64,000 nucleotides of DNA from the NCBI RefSeq assembly GCF_052327305.1, contig NZ_CP182486.1:434001-498000 (forward strand), in the 5' to 3' direction. The notes beneath the pieces were generated by a model, which was given only the letters and a program-made list of their open reading frames with translations, ran no database searches and was not told the DNA's origin. Made by a program: the position numbers and the translations under genes. This DNA comes from Sphingobium sp052327305 (GTDB lineage: Bacteria > Pseudomonadota > Alphaproteobacteria > Sphingomonadales > Sphingomonadaceae). Shown one piece after another: positions 41,280 through 50,124 of the stretch; position 1 is the first letter of the stretch; every line of letters begins with the position of its first letter.

Positions 41280-42005
41280 ATGGCTCCTTCATCGACACGC
41301 AGACGCCCCAGAAATCGCCCCGCTTCCAGCCGCAGCTGGCCCGCGCGCATTGCACGCTGGGTCTTTGGCGCAATCTTCGGTTTCGTGGCAATCTCGCTGG
41401 TGCAGGTTTTCATATATCGGTTCGTGCCTGTTCCGATCACCTTCACAATGCTGTTCGATCAAAACGGCATTACAAAAGACTGGACGCCGCTCTCCCGCAT
41501 TGATCGAAACATGGCGCGCGCCGCCATCGCCGGGGAAGACTCGAAATTCTGCCTGCATCATGGCTTTGATGCAGAAGCCATCGAAAACGCGATGGAACGC
41601 AATGCACGCGGTGGGCGCATTCGCGGCGGCTCCACGATCAGCCAGCAAACCGCAAAGAATGTCTTCCTCTGGCAAGGCGGCGGCTACGCCCGCAAGGCGC
41701 TCGAAGCGTGGTACACCATCCTGATAGAAGCGATCTGGGGCAAGCGGCGGATCATGGAAGTCTATCTGAACGTCGCCGAGACCGGGATCGGCACCTATGG
41801 CGTCGAAGCAGGCGCGATCCGCTATTTCAATCACAGTGCAGACCGGCTGACCCCGATGGAAGCGGGGCGGCTTGCGGCCGTTCTTCCGCTACCAAAGAAG
41901 CGAGCGGCGATCGCCCCCACCGGCTTCACCCGCCGCCACGGCAATGCCATTGCCCGTCGCGTGGGCATCGTCCGCCGGGACGGTCTCGACGCCTGCCTGT
42001 ACTGA
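41280..42005 (+). CDS. mtgA: Monofunctional biosynthetic peptidoglycan glycosyltransferase
   Basis: The 241-residue GT51 enzyme polymerises lipid II into glycan strands. It has a basic N-terminus (APSSTRRRPRNRPASSRSW), one transmembrane helix (IARWVFGAIFGFVAISLVQVF), the catalytic Glu in AAIAGEDSKFCLHHGF, GGSTISQQTAKN and RRIMEVYLNVAETG. No transpeptidase domain follows. No ribosome binding site is visible, because the preceding hairpin occupies that place; later starts would cut into the basic leader only. Confidence 0.93.
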   Translation: MAPSSTRRRPRNRPASSRSWPARIARWVFGAIFGFVAISLVQVFIYRFVPVPITFTMLFDQNGITKDWTPLSRIDRNMARAAIAGEDSKFCLHHGFDAEAIENAMERNARGGRIRGGSTISQQTAKNVFLWQGGGYARKALEAWYTILIEAIWGKRRIMEVYLNVAETGIGTYGVEAGAIRYFNHSADRLTPMEAGRLAAVLPLPKKRAAIAPTGFTRRHGNAIARRVGIVRRDGLDACLY

Positions 42006-42023
42006 TCCTGCCCGCGCAAACGA

Positions 42024-42053
42024 AAGGGCGCGGATCTTTCGACCCGCGCCCTT
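42024..42053 (-). terminator. Probable terminator between mtgA and the TonB receptor
   Basis: A ten-base-pair stem AAGGGCGCGG / CCGCGCCCTT with a ten-base loop lies between two convergent stops. Reading the minus strand, TTTCGTTTG follows the stem, so it most likely ends the TonB-receptor transcript. In the plus direction only TT follows, so action on mtgA is less sure. Confidence 0.65.
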
Positions 42054-42075
42054 CCTGAGATTTTGAGCGTCAGCT

Positions 42076-45000
42076 TCAGAAGGTGAAGCGCGCACCCACA
42101 CGGATCGTGTAGAGCGACTGGCGCGTGTAGATCGTGTCCACCGGCGCCGACGTCGGTGCGGAGTAGCGATACTGTGCGCAAGCCTGGCCTGTGTTGGCCG
42201 TCGCGGCCGTACCCGGTGCCGTTCCGGTCGCCACCGGCCTGGTCAGGCACTGGGCCCGCACCGCTGCAATCGTGTAGGGGAAAGCGTACTCGCGGATCTG
42301 GCCCCACTTCTTGTTGAGCAGGTTGGTGAAGTTCTCGACATCAGCAAACAGCATCAGCTTCGACCCGCCAAGACCGGTGGGGATCTCCTGATCGAGGTGG
42401 AGATCGACCTTGGTGAACCACTTCATATTGAAGCCGTTACGCGGTGCAATCTTGCCACGATAGTTCTTGAGACCCGTATTGTTGATCAGGTTCTCCATAT
42501 AGGTCTGCGTCGCGGTGCTGTCATAGGAGACCAGCGCGTCTGTGCCGGAGGTCGGCACATAGAGCAGGTAGCGCGAATTTGCGCCGATGGTCCCGAACAT
42601 GCCGCTGCGTGCATTGGAGATGTCCTGCATCGTCCAGCTATACGGGCGCCCGATGCGGGTTTCACCGAACAGAGCGATCGTAGTCTTGTTGTCACCGAAG
42701 AACGCACGCTGGAACGTCAGGTTATACTTGATATTGTGCTTCACCTGATCGTTCGAGACGCCGTAGGCCGCGCCATTGGCATCCAAGAACCCGCCATTGC
42801 CATAGTTGGATGAGGCCGTCGATGAAGTCGCCGGAGCCTGATCCTTCACGTCCTGATAAGTATAGCTCGCACCGATATCGAGACCGAAGTCGAACGACTT
42901 GTCGATCCGGGCAACCGCAATATAGGCCCGACCCTTCTTAGTGTTGGTGAGGTAAAGATCCGAGTTCGTATCGTCAAAGGTCGTAAGCGATTCGTAGCGC
43001 ACGCGACCGTCCGGGGTGCGGAGCGCAGTCGGACGCAGGCGGAGGTCCGTGAAGAACACCTGGTTGCGAACGTCCGAGAACAGGAAGTCCGCGCCGAAGC
43101 GCCAGCCGCGACCAAAGGCGCCGCCGCCGAACTCAGGGGTCCAGTCTGCCGACAGGGTGCCGCGCCACTGCGAGGGCAACCTGAAGTTGGGATCGAGCGC
43201 ATTGGTCGGCGCGGTCGCCGACGAAGCCGCGCTGCTCAGCACCGTGTTCGCCGCGCCGGGGATCTGTGCCCCGTTGACGTTCGAAAGGATCTGCACGGCG
43301 CTGGCCGTCGGAGCGCCCCTATAGCTACCGTCGTTATTCTGACGAATATCGATGGAATTGGACAGGACGCCGGTGGTCGAGAAGCTATTCGACACATAAA
43401 CGTCCGGCGAACCGCCTGAGAAGATCCCGAGCCCACCGCGGAAAGCCAATGTCCGGGTCGGCTTGAAATCGACGCCGAAGCGCGGCTGAAGCACGCCACG
43501 CCCGTTGATATAGGCCGTGTTGTAGAAGCCGTAGCGATTAAAGAACGCCTGGTTCCCGGCGGGCCGGCTGTTGCCACCGTACATGTCGAAACGGGCGCCG
43601 TAGGAGACGCTCAGCATGTCGTTGACGCGCCAGTTGTCCTGCACGCCGAAGCTGTAGGACGTGTATTCGAACTGGGCGGCAGCGTCGTCCGGATTCAAGG
43701 ACGGCACCGCGTTTTGGTAGCGCATGCGCTGGGCGTTGCCGGCCGCGAAGTCGGCGAGTGAGTCGAAATAATAGTCGCCCGACGTCCGCTGCAGGAAGAG
43801 ATTGAAGATCTTGGCGTGCTGAATGTCCGCGAAGATGCGAACATCATGATCGTTGAGGCTGATGCGGCCCTGCACCAAACCGCCGAAGGACTTGCTGGTC
43901 AGCGCGTTCGACTGGCGGGAAATGTCCGGACCGAACGAGACGTTGCCGAAGCCCGGCGCACAGTTGGTCGAGGCGCCATCACCCGCTGCGCCAGGAGCGG
44001 AGCGATCGGAGGTCGGCGCGGTGCAAACCTGGAAGTTTGCGAAACCACGACCCATGACCGGGTCCTGACCGCGCTTGTAATCCTTGTAGAAGGCGCGGAC
44101 TTCGGTCGAGAACACGTCGCTCCAGTCCGAGTTTAACTGGAAAACGCCAGTGTGCAGTCTGTTTGAGGCAATGTAACCGTTTGATTCCAGACCCAGCCCC
44201 GTCGTGCCGGTCACGAAGGTGTTCTGGTTAAACTGGATCGAATCCTTGGTGTAGATGTACGTCAGCGATGCACGCTGCGTATCCGAGATGTTGGCGTCAA
44301 TGCGCGCGACCAGACGGTCGTCGCGGTCATTGGAGTTATTGAGAACGCCGCCGGTATCATATCCATAGCGCGACTGGGCGACCTGACGGATCTGCGCCAC
44401 GGCCGCGTCACTGATGTTCGGGACGACCGTGCCCGCATTGTCGCCCGGCGTTCCTTCAGCGATCGGCGTTCCCGCACGCACGCGCTCGCCCGCGATCATG
44501 AAGAACAGACGATCCTTGATGATGGGGCCGGAGAGCTCTGCGCCGTAATTCTCATATTTGAAGTTGGGCAGCGGCACGCGACCAGTCGGGACGCCCGGTC
44601 CAGCCTTGGTCTTCTTGCCGGTCAGTTCATCGGACGAATAGGCATAAAAGCCGGTGCCGTGGAACTCGTTGGTGCCCGACTTCAGAATGGCGTTGATCGC
44701 GCCACCCTGGAAATTGCCTTCGCGCACGTCGAACGGCGCGACCTTGGTCTGGAACTGGGCGATCGCATCGAGCGGCACCGGCGAGCGGCGCGTAGGCAGA
44801 CCATCGGGGTTCAGACCGAAATTGTCGGTGACAGGAACGCCATCGACCGAGAAACGGTTGTAACGCGCATTCTGTCCGGCAAAGGAAACCGCGCGGCCGG
44901 AGCCTTCCGCATAGTCGAGACGCGCGAACGGATCGCGCCGCATGAGGTCACGAATGTCGCGGTTTACCGACGCCACGTTCGCGATGTCCGCAGCCGTCAG

Positions 45001-45408
45001 GACCGTCGCCGGGCCTGAGGAAACCGTGCCGGCGCCCTGGATGCGCGAGGCAGTGACGACAATCGCCTCGCCATCGGCGTTCGCCAGCTCGACCGGAAGC
45101 GCGAACGCTTGGCTGACGACAGTGAAAATATCCGTCGCTTCAAAATCGGCATAACCCGGAGCAGTAACCTTCACGCTGAAGGGACCGCCGACCCGCAGGC
45201 CCGACACCACGAACGACCCGTCATTGCTTGACGTCGCCGAGCTGATCGTGCCGCTGGGCACATGGGTGACAGTCACCTGCGCGCCTGCAACGGGCGCTCC
45301 ACCGCTGGTGACGGCGCCACGGACAGACGACGTGGTCTCCTGCGCGTAAGCGGGCGCGACGAGCATGGTGGCAGCGGACGCCGCCAGAAAAATGCGTGTA
45401 CGGTTCAT
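42076..45408 (-). CDS. Oar-like TonB-dependent receptor with carboxypeptidase-regulatory domain
   Basis: The 1110-residue outer-membrane protein starts MNRTRIFLAASAATMLVAPAYAQ, a signal peptide ending in AYA-Q. A CarboxypepD_reg domain (SSVRGAVTSGGAPVAGAQVTV, residues 30-110) follows, then a plug with VTASRIQGAGTVSSGPATVLTAADI, and a long barrel ending VGARFTF. This is the Oar/OmpA-like TonB receptor group of Sphingomonadales and Xanthomonadales, used for large or peptide-like substrates; the ligand is not known. The frame is open to 45519 without signal-peptide character, so the ATG at 45408 is taken. Many repeats of Asn, Asp and Ser loops fit a surface-exposed barrel. Confidence 0.92.
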   Translation of the reverse strand: MNRTRIFLAASAATMLVAPAYAQETTSSVRGAVTSGGAPVAGAQVTVTHVPSGTISSATSSNDGSFVVSGLRVGGPFSVKVTAPGYADFEATDIFTVVSQAFALPVELANADGEAIVVTASRIQGAGTVSSGPATVLTAADIANVASVNRDIRDLMRRDPFARLDYAEGSGRAVSFAGQNARYNRFSVDGVPVTDNFGLNPDGLPTRRSPVPLDAIAQFQTKVAPFDVREGNFQGGAINAILKSGTNEFHGTGFYAYSSDELTGKKTKAGPGVPTGRVPLPNFKYENYGAELSGPIIKDRLFFMIAGERVRAGTPIAEGTPGDNAGTVVPNISDAAVAQIRQVAQSRYGYDTGGVLNNSNDRDDRLVARIDANISDTQRASLTYIYTKDSIQFNQNTFVTGTTGLGLESNGYIASNRLHTGVFQLNSDWSDVFSTEVRAFYKDYKRGQDPVMGRGFANFQVCTAPTSDRSAPGAAGDGASTNCAPGFGNVSFGPDISRQSNALTSKSFGGLVQGRISLNDHDVRIFADIQHAKIFNLFLQRTSGDYYFDSLADFAAGNAQRMRYQNAVPSLNPDDAAAQFEYTSYSFGVQDNWRVNDMLSVSYGARFDMYGGNSRPAGNQAFFNRYGFYNTAYINGRGVLQPRFGVDFKPTRTLAFRGGLGIFSGGSPDVYVSNSFSTTGVLSNSIDIRQNNDGSYRGAPTASAVQILSNVNGAQIPGAANTVLSSAASSATAPTNALDPNFRLPSQWRGTLSADWTPEFGGGAFGRGWRFGADFLFSDVRNQVFFTDLRLRPTALRTPDGRVRYESLTTFDDTNSDLYLTNTKKGRAYIAVARIDKSFDFGLDIGASYTYQDVKDQAPATSSTASSNYGNGGFLDANGAAYGVSNDQVKHNIKYNLTFQRAFFGDNKTTIALFGETRIGRPYSWTMQDISNARSGMFGTIGANSRYLLYVPTSGTDALVSYDSTATQTYMENLINNTGLKNYRGKIAPRNGFNMKWFTKVDLHLDQEIPTGLGGSKLMLFADVENFTNLLNKKWGQIREYAFPYTIAAVRAQCLTRPVATGTAPGTAATANTGQACAQYRYSAPTSAPVDTIYTRQSLYTIRVGARFTF

Positions 45409-45737
45409 ATGCCGAGTTCCCTTTTTTGTTTGCCACCGTGCCAGCGGTTGTTGCTTGCGTTCGCTCAGATCGTATCGCGGACGCTGCTGGCCTGTTGTTG
45501 CGGTGGCCCCTGCTGGCACCCTATTGCGTTTTCATGACAGGTGAACCGCCCGACGTTGCATTGCGTGCGCGCGCAAGTTGAGACCAGGCGGGGTTAATCG
45601 ATTAGACACCTTTATTACGCTAGGGAATTGGGGATTTTTTCCGTACTGAAACAGTGCGGCAATAATGCAACTGTCGACGCAAAAATGTTGCAGCGCATCA
45701 AAGGAGCGTCGCTCAAACGGTTTGCTAGCCGCGGATG
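45409..45737. other. Intergenic region ahead of the TonB receptor
   Basis: These 329 bases hold no convincing gene. The section 45595-45700 is clearly less GC-rich than the rest of the window and probably contains the receptor promoter on the minus strand, but no -35/-10 pair can be assigned with confidence. The PAP2 gene ends at its right edge, transcribed towards the receptor. No Fur box or riboswitch was recognised. Confidence 0.5.
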
Positions 45738-46415
45738 CTATCGCGAAGCGCGACTCACCCGGGTTGTGGTCCAGCGCTCAATCGTTCCAAGAAGCCCGTA
45801 TAGAGCCAGTGCCCAGCAGGCACCAACGAGGAAGCCCCCCATCACGTCACTTGGCCAGTGAACGCCCATCAGAACCCGGCTGAGGCCGACCAGCAGCATA
45901 TAGATCAAGAGCGCCAGCCGAACCGGCCCGCGGGGCAGGACGAGGAGCAGCGACATGCCCAGGATCGTCGCTCCAGCCATGTGACCGCTGGGATAGCTGG
46001 CGTTGCTGACCTTATCGAGATGCACGACGAGATCAGGTCGCGGCCGGTCGATCAGCATCTTGAGAAGAGGCACAAGGAGAAGCCCGGACCCGACGCTCAG
46101 CCACAGCCAGAGCGCCCTCCCTCCCTTGCCGGCACGCCACAACGCCAAGCCGACGAGAAGCGCGAAAACCACGCGCGCCTCGCCGTCCCCAGCGCGAGTC
46201 ACAAGCCAAGCCGGCCGCACGAGCCAGGGCTGAGCTGACCGCAGCGCTTCCGCCCGGATCATTAGGGCGCGGTCGAACCCATCGGTCCACCCGCTCACGA
46301 CGATAATCGTCCATAAAAGGGCGGCCAGTCCCGCAGCGAGCGCCCAGGCTCTCGCCACGCGGGGCGAAACTTCAGATATGGAGAGCGCGCCCGTAGGCAG
46401 CAAGGACGCTCTCAT
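45738..46415 (-). CDS. PAP2-superfamily membrane phosphatase
   Basis: The protein (225 residues from the first ATG) has several transmembrane helices and the three PAP2 motifs: KMLIDRPRPD, SYPSGHMAG and SRVLMGVHWPSDVMGG with the catalytic His. Such enzymes dephosphorylate lipid phosphates, for example phosphatidate or undecaprenyl diphosphate, on the outer side of the inner membrane. The ATG ending at 46415 overlaps lpdA by 44 bases; a GTG at 46358 just after the lpdA stop is an alternative and would keep all helices. The substrate is not determined. Confidence 0.88.
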   Translation of the reverse strand: MRASLLPTGALSISEVSPRVARAWALAAGLAALLWTIIVVSGWTDGFDRALMIRAEALRSAQPWLVRPAWLVTRAGDGEARVVFALLVGLALWRAGKGGRALWLWLSVGSGLLLVPLLKMLIDRPRPDLVVHLDKVSNASYPSGHMAGATILGMSLLLVLPRGPVRLALLIYMLLVGLSRVLMGVHWPSDVMGGFLVGACWALALYGLLGTIERWTTTRVSRASR

Positions 46416-47772
46416 GCATCGCTTCGCTGATCGTCGGATGCGGATAGACCGTGTTCATGAAGTCCTGCTCGACCAGTTCGGCGGTCTTGCCGACAGTATA
46501 GCCTTGGATCATCTCGGTGACTTCTGCACCGATCATATGCGCACCTAGCAGCTCTCCGGTCTTCGCGTCGAACACCGTCTTCAAGAAGCCGTCAGCCTCG
46601 CCCAGCGCGATTGCCTTGCCGTTGCCGATGAAGGGGAACATGCCGACCTTCACGTCATAGCCTTCTTCCTTGGCCTTGGCCTCGGTCAGGCCGACGCTGG
46701 CGATCTGCGGATGGCAGTAGGTGCAGCCGGGGATGTTGCGCGGGTCCATCGCGTGCGGGTGATTGCCGGCAATCGCTTCCACCGCGATCACTCCCTCATG
46801 GCTTGCCTTGTGCGCGAGCCATGGCGGCGCAGTGATGTCACCGATCGCGTAGAGACCGTCGATATTGGTCTTGCAGTCCGGTGTGGTCTCGAGGAAGCCC
46901 CGATCGTTCACCGCGACGCCCAGTTCCTTGAGGCCGATATCCTCGGTGTTGGGCACGATACCAATGGCCACGATGACATGGCTGTACTCGCCGTTCACCG
47001 CCTTGCCATCCTTACCTGTAATCGTCGCCTTCACGCCATTTCCATCGGCGGCGATCTTGTCGATCTTCGCGCCAGTCATGATCGTCATGCCCTGCTTGAC
47101 GAGCTGTTTCTCAAGATGCGCGGAGATATCCTTGTCTTCCACTGGCACGATGCGGTCCATCATCTCGACCACAGTCACATCCGCGCCCATATCGTTATAG
47201 AAGCTCGCAAACTCGATGCCGATCGCGCCTGATCCGATGACGAGCAGCTTGCCCGGCATCTCCGGCGGAGTCATCGCATGGCGATAGGTCCACACGCGCT
47301 TGCCGTCGGCGGGCAGGTTCGGCAGATCACGCGCGCGCGCTCCGGTGGCGACAATGATGTTCTTCGCGGTCAGCTCAGTCGTCTTGCCGTCCTTGTCGGT
47401 GACGGTCAGCTTGCCCTTACCGGTGAGCTTCCCGCTGCCCATGTGCACAGCAATCTTGTTCTTCTTCATGAGGTGGGTGACGCCCGCGTTCAGTTGCTTG
47501 GCCACGCCGCGCGAACGCTTCACCACTGCCTCTAGGTCCGCGCTGATCTTCTCGGCGACGAGGCCATAATCCTTGGCGTGGTTCATGAAGTGAAAGATCT
47601 CGGCCGAACGGAGCAATGCCTTGGTAGGGATGCAGCCCCAGTTGAGGCAGATGCCGCCCAGCAGCTCGCGCTCCACGATCGCCGTCTTGAGGCCCAGCTG
47701 GGCGCCGCGAATGGCCGCGACATAGCCGCCGGGGCCGGAGCCAAGCACGATGAGGTCGTAAGTTTCAGCCAC
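46372..47772 (-). CDS. lpdA: Dihydrolipoyl dehydrogenase (E3)
   Basis: The 466-residue FAD/NAD flavoprotein re-oxidises lipoyl groups of 2-oxoacid dehydrogenases. It has the FAD fold LIVLGSGPGGYVAAIRGAQLG, the redox disulfide GGICLNWGCIPTK, the NAD fold LLVIGSGAIGIEFASF, and the C-terminal catalytic His in YPHPTISEAMHE. It lies in the same operon as the E2 gene with a thioesterase gene between; the E1 genes would be expected upstream or elsewhere and are not in the window. Confidence 0.96.
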   Translation of the reverse strand: MAETYDLIVLGSGPGGYVAAIRGAQLGLKTAIVERELLGGICLNWGCIPTKALLRSAEIFHFMNHAKDYGLVAEKISADLEAVVKRSRGVAKQLNAGVTHLMKKNKIAVHMGSGKLTGKGKLTVTDKDGKTTELTAKNIIVATGARARDLPNLPADGKRVWTYRHAMTPPEMPGKLLVIGSGAIGIEFASFYNDMGADVTVVEMMDRIVPVEDKDISAHLEKQLVKQGMTIMTGAKIDKIAADGNGVKATITGKDGKAVNGEYSHVIVAIGIVPNTEDIGLKELGVAVNDRGFLETTPDCKTNIDGLYAIGDITAPPWLAHKASHEGVIAVEAIAGNHPHAMDPRNIPGCTYCHPQIASVGLTEAKAKEEGYDVKVGMFPFIGNGKAIALGEADGFLKTVFDAKTGELLGAHMIGAEVTEMIQGYTVGKTAELVEQDFMNTVYPHPTISEAMHESVLAAYGRALHI

Positions 47773-47817
47773 TTAACATGTCTCCGTTCAATTCAGATGG
47801 CCCATGCCTGCGGCGTT

Positions 47818-48201
47818 TCAGACCTGCGATATGGTCCTGGGCTTGCGATATTGGTCTATCGCGACGAAAGTGAAGCGCGCCTGCGTCACCTTCACGCGCT
47901 CTTCTTCATGGCGGTGACGCCGCCACGCCTCGACTTCGATGGTCATGGAGGTCCGGCCGACCTTTACCAGTTCGGCATAGACCGACACCTCGTCGCCTAC
48001 CGACACCGGCTGATGAAACTGCATGCCGTCCATAGCGACCGTAACGGCCCGGCCACGCGAATGCCGCGCCGCGACGAGCCCGGCGCCCGAATCCATCAGG
48101 CTCATCAGCCATCCGCCGAAGATGTCACCATAAGGATTCGCATCCTTCGGCATGGCCGTCACGCGGATGACGGGTTCGCTGGTGGGGAGCAGATCGCTCA
48201 T
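47818..48201 (-). CDS. Acyl-CoA thioesterase, YciA-like hot-dog protein
   Basis: The 127-residue protein shows the YciA/BACH pattern with ANPYGDIFGGWLMSLMDSGAGLVA, the catalytic Asp in that segment, and VTVAMDGMQFHQPVSVGD. Relatives hydrolyse short and medium acyl-CoA esters and are often feedback-inhibited by CoA. It is set between pdhC and lpdA on the same strand, 12 bases after pdhC starts its neighbour's stop, so it may limit acetyl-CoA or free CoA around pyruvate dehydrogenase. Confidence 0.9.
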   Translation of the reverse strand: MSDLLPTSEPVIRVTAMPKDANPYGDIFGGWLMSLMDSGAGLVAARHSRGRAVTVAMDGMQFHQPVSVGDEVSVYAELVKVGRTSMTIEVEAWRRHRHEEERVKVTQARFTFVAIDQYRKPRTISQV

Positions 48202-48213
48202 TAGCGGCCGGCC

Positions 48214-49527
48214 TTATGCCACCAGCGCGAGCGGCGATTCGACCAGCTCCTTGAACACCTTCATCAGTTCTGCGCCGTCCGCCCCGTCGATAGCGCGATG
48301 GTCGAAGCTGCCGGTGGCGGACATGACGGTCGCGATCGCAAGCGCATCATCGACCACATAGGGTCGCTTCTCGCCCGCCCCGATCGCCATGATCATCGCC
48401 TGCGGCGGATTGATGACCGCCTCGAATTGCTTGATGCCCATCATCCCCATGTTGGAGATGGAGGCGGTGCCGCCCTGATATTCGTGCGGCTGGAGCTTGC
48501 CTTCCTTGGCGCGGCTGCCGAGATCCTTCATCTCCGTGGAGATGGCAGAGACGGACTTGGACCCAGCATCGACCACGATCGGCGTGATCAGCCCCGCCGG
48601 GATCGACACTGCGACCGAGATATCCGCGCGACTGAACTTGAGCAGTTGGTCGCCCGCGAACTGCACGTTGCACTTGGGCACCGCGATCAGTGCCTTTGCC
48701 AGCGCCTTGATGAGCAGATCGTTGACGGAGAGCTTCACGCCCTGCCCCGTCAGCGCGCTGTTGAGGTCCGCGCGTAGCTTCAGCAGCTTGTCCAGCTGCA
48801 CGTCTACCGTGAGGTAGATGTGCGGCACCTGCTGCTTCGATTCGGTGAGGCGACGCGCGATCGTCTTGCGGATGTTGGAGAGCTTCTCGGCTTCGTGCGG
48901 GATGCCGAAGTCCTGAGCCACAACAGGCGCGGGGGCTGGTGCGCTCGCCGGAGCGGGCGCGCTGGCAGGCGCCGAGGGGGCCGCCTGCGTCGCAGCAGCG
49001 GCCTTGGCCGGCGTAGCGCCATCAAGGTCCGCCTTTACGACACGGCCGTTGGGCCCGGTTCCGGAGATACCGGCAAGGTCGATGCCCTTGTCGGCGGCAA
49101 TGCGGCGCGCGAGTGGGCTCGCCTTGACCCGATCGCCCGAAGCGGACGCAGGTGAAGCAGCGGGCGCTGCCTTGGCGACTTCCGGCTCGGGCTTGGGCGC
49201 GCTGGCAGCTTCCATCTTCTGGGCAGGCGCGTCGGCTTTCGGCGCGGCCTGAGTGGCGGCGCCGGCATCGGCAGGAACGCTTTCGCCATCCTCGACGAGC
49301 ACGGCAATCACCGCGCCGACCTTCACATTGTCGGTGCCTTCCGGGATCAGGATCTTGCCTATCACGCCCTCATCGACGGCTTCGAACTCCATGGTGGCCT
49401 TGTCGGTCTCGATCTCGGCAAGGAGATCGCCCGAAGTTACGGTGTCGCCTTCCTTCACCAGCCATTTGGAGAGCGTGCCCTCTTCCATGGTGGGAGAGAG
49501 CGCGGGCATCTGGATGTTGATCGCCAT
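48214..49527 (-). CDS. pdhC: Pyruvate dehydrogenase E2, dihydrolipoyl acetyltransferase
   Basis: The 437-residue E2 has one lipoyl domain at the N-terminus (MPALSPTMEEGTLSKWLVKE, lipoyl-Lys in IETDKATMEF), an Ala/Pro-rich linker, the E1/E3-binding domain ASPLARRIAADKGIDL, a second Ala/Pro linker and the catalytic core with FDHRAIDGADGAELM. The opening MPALSPTMEEG is typical of the pyruvate rather than oxoglutarate complex. Starts at 49527 (MAINIQMP) or 49557 (MQEQESS) are both possible; neither has a strong ribosome site. Confidence 0.94.
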   Translation of the reverse strand: MAINIQMPALSPTMEEGTLSKWLVKEGDTVTSGDLLAEIETDKATMEFEAVDEGVIGKILIPEGTDNVKVGAVIAVLVEDGESVPADAGAATQAAPKADAPAQKMEAASAPKPEPEVAKAAPAASPASASGDRVKASPLARRIAADKGIDLAGISGTGPNGRVVKADLDGATPAKAAAATQAAPSAPASAPAPASAPAPAPVVAQDFGIPHEAEKLSNIRKTIARRLTESKQQVPHIYLTVDVQLDKLLKLRADLNSALTGQGVKLSVNDLLIKALAKALIAVPKCNVQFAGDQLLKFSRADISVAVSIPAGLITPIVVDAGSKSVSAISTEMKDLGSRAKEGKLQPHEYQGGTASISNMGMMGIKQFEAVINPPQAMIMAIGAGEKRPYVVDDALAIATVMSATGSFDHRAIDGADGAELMKVFKELVESPLALVA

Positions 49528-49661
49528 CGGAGGGACTGAGCTTTCCTGTTCTTGCATCAAGGGGATCGGTTTTCACCTTCACGCTTTGCTTCGCCCGGTC
49601 AAGGCCATCGCTTGCATCATGCCGGAATTTCCCGCACGTTTGCTCCCTGTTTGGGAGAGCG

Positions 49662-50123
49662 GTGGCAATGCGTACCTATCTGGTGGTGGTGGACGAAAGC
49701 GCCGAAGCGGAGGCTGCGCTGCTTTTCGCGGCCCGCCGTGCGGCGAAGACCGGCGGCGGCGTGCATATTCTCGCTCTCATTCCCAAGATGGAGTTCGTCC
49801 AGTGGGGCGCGGTCCAGGCGACGATGGAGGATGAAGCGCGCGCCCGCGCCGAAGCGCTGGTGATGAGCGCGGCCGGCACGCTGATGGCGGAGGCCAATCT
49901 TCAGCCGACCATCACGGTGAAGGCGGGCGACCCGGTGCCCGTTGTCCGCAAAACAGTCGAAGAAACGGACAACGTCGCTGCGCTCGTGCTCGCCGCAGCG
50001 CCAAAGGGCGCGCCGGGGCCGCTCGTCGCGCACTTTGCGGGCACTGACGCAGGGACACTCCCCTGCCCTCTCATGATTATTCCCGGCTCGCTCTCGCGCG
50101 AAGACATAGAGCGACTGAGCTAG
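49662..50123 (+). CDS. Universal stress protein (UspA family)
   Basis: The 153-residue protein has the Usp alpha/beta fold: YLVVVDESAEAEAALLFAARRA with the first strand and helix, HILALIPK, and the second half VAALVLAAAPKGAPGPLVAHFAG with CPLMIIPGSL. The glycine loop of ATP-binding Usps is only partly kept. Starts at GTG 49662 (preceded by GGGAG) or ATG 49668 are both possible. It is divergent from pdhC and convergent with the RNase R gene, with one base between stops. Confidence 0.88.
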   Translation: MAMRTYLVVVDESAEAEAALLFAARRAAKTGGGVHILALIPKMEFVQWGAVQATMEDEARARAEALVMSAAGTLMAEANLQPTITVKAGDPVPVVRKTVEETDNVAALVLAAAPKGAPGPLVAHFAGTDAGTLPCPLMIIPGSLSREDIERLS

Positions 50124-50124
50124 A

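Noticed and set aside
45628..45883. Two short plus-strand frames in the TonB receptor leader and PAP2 3' end
   Set aside because: They run into the PAP2 gene on the other strand, lack ribosome sites, and have no recognisable sequence.
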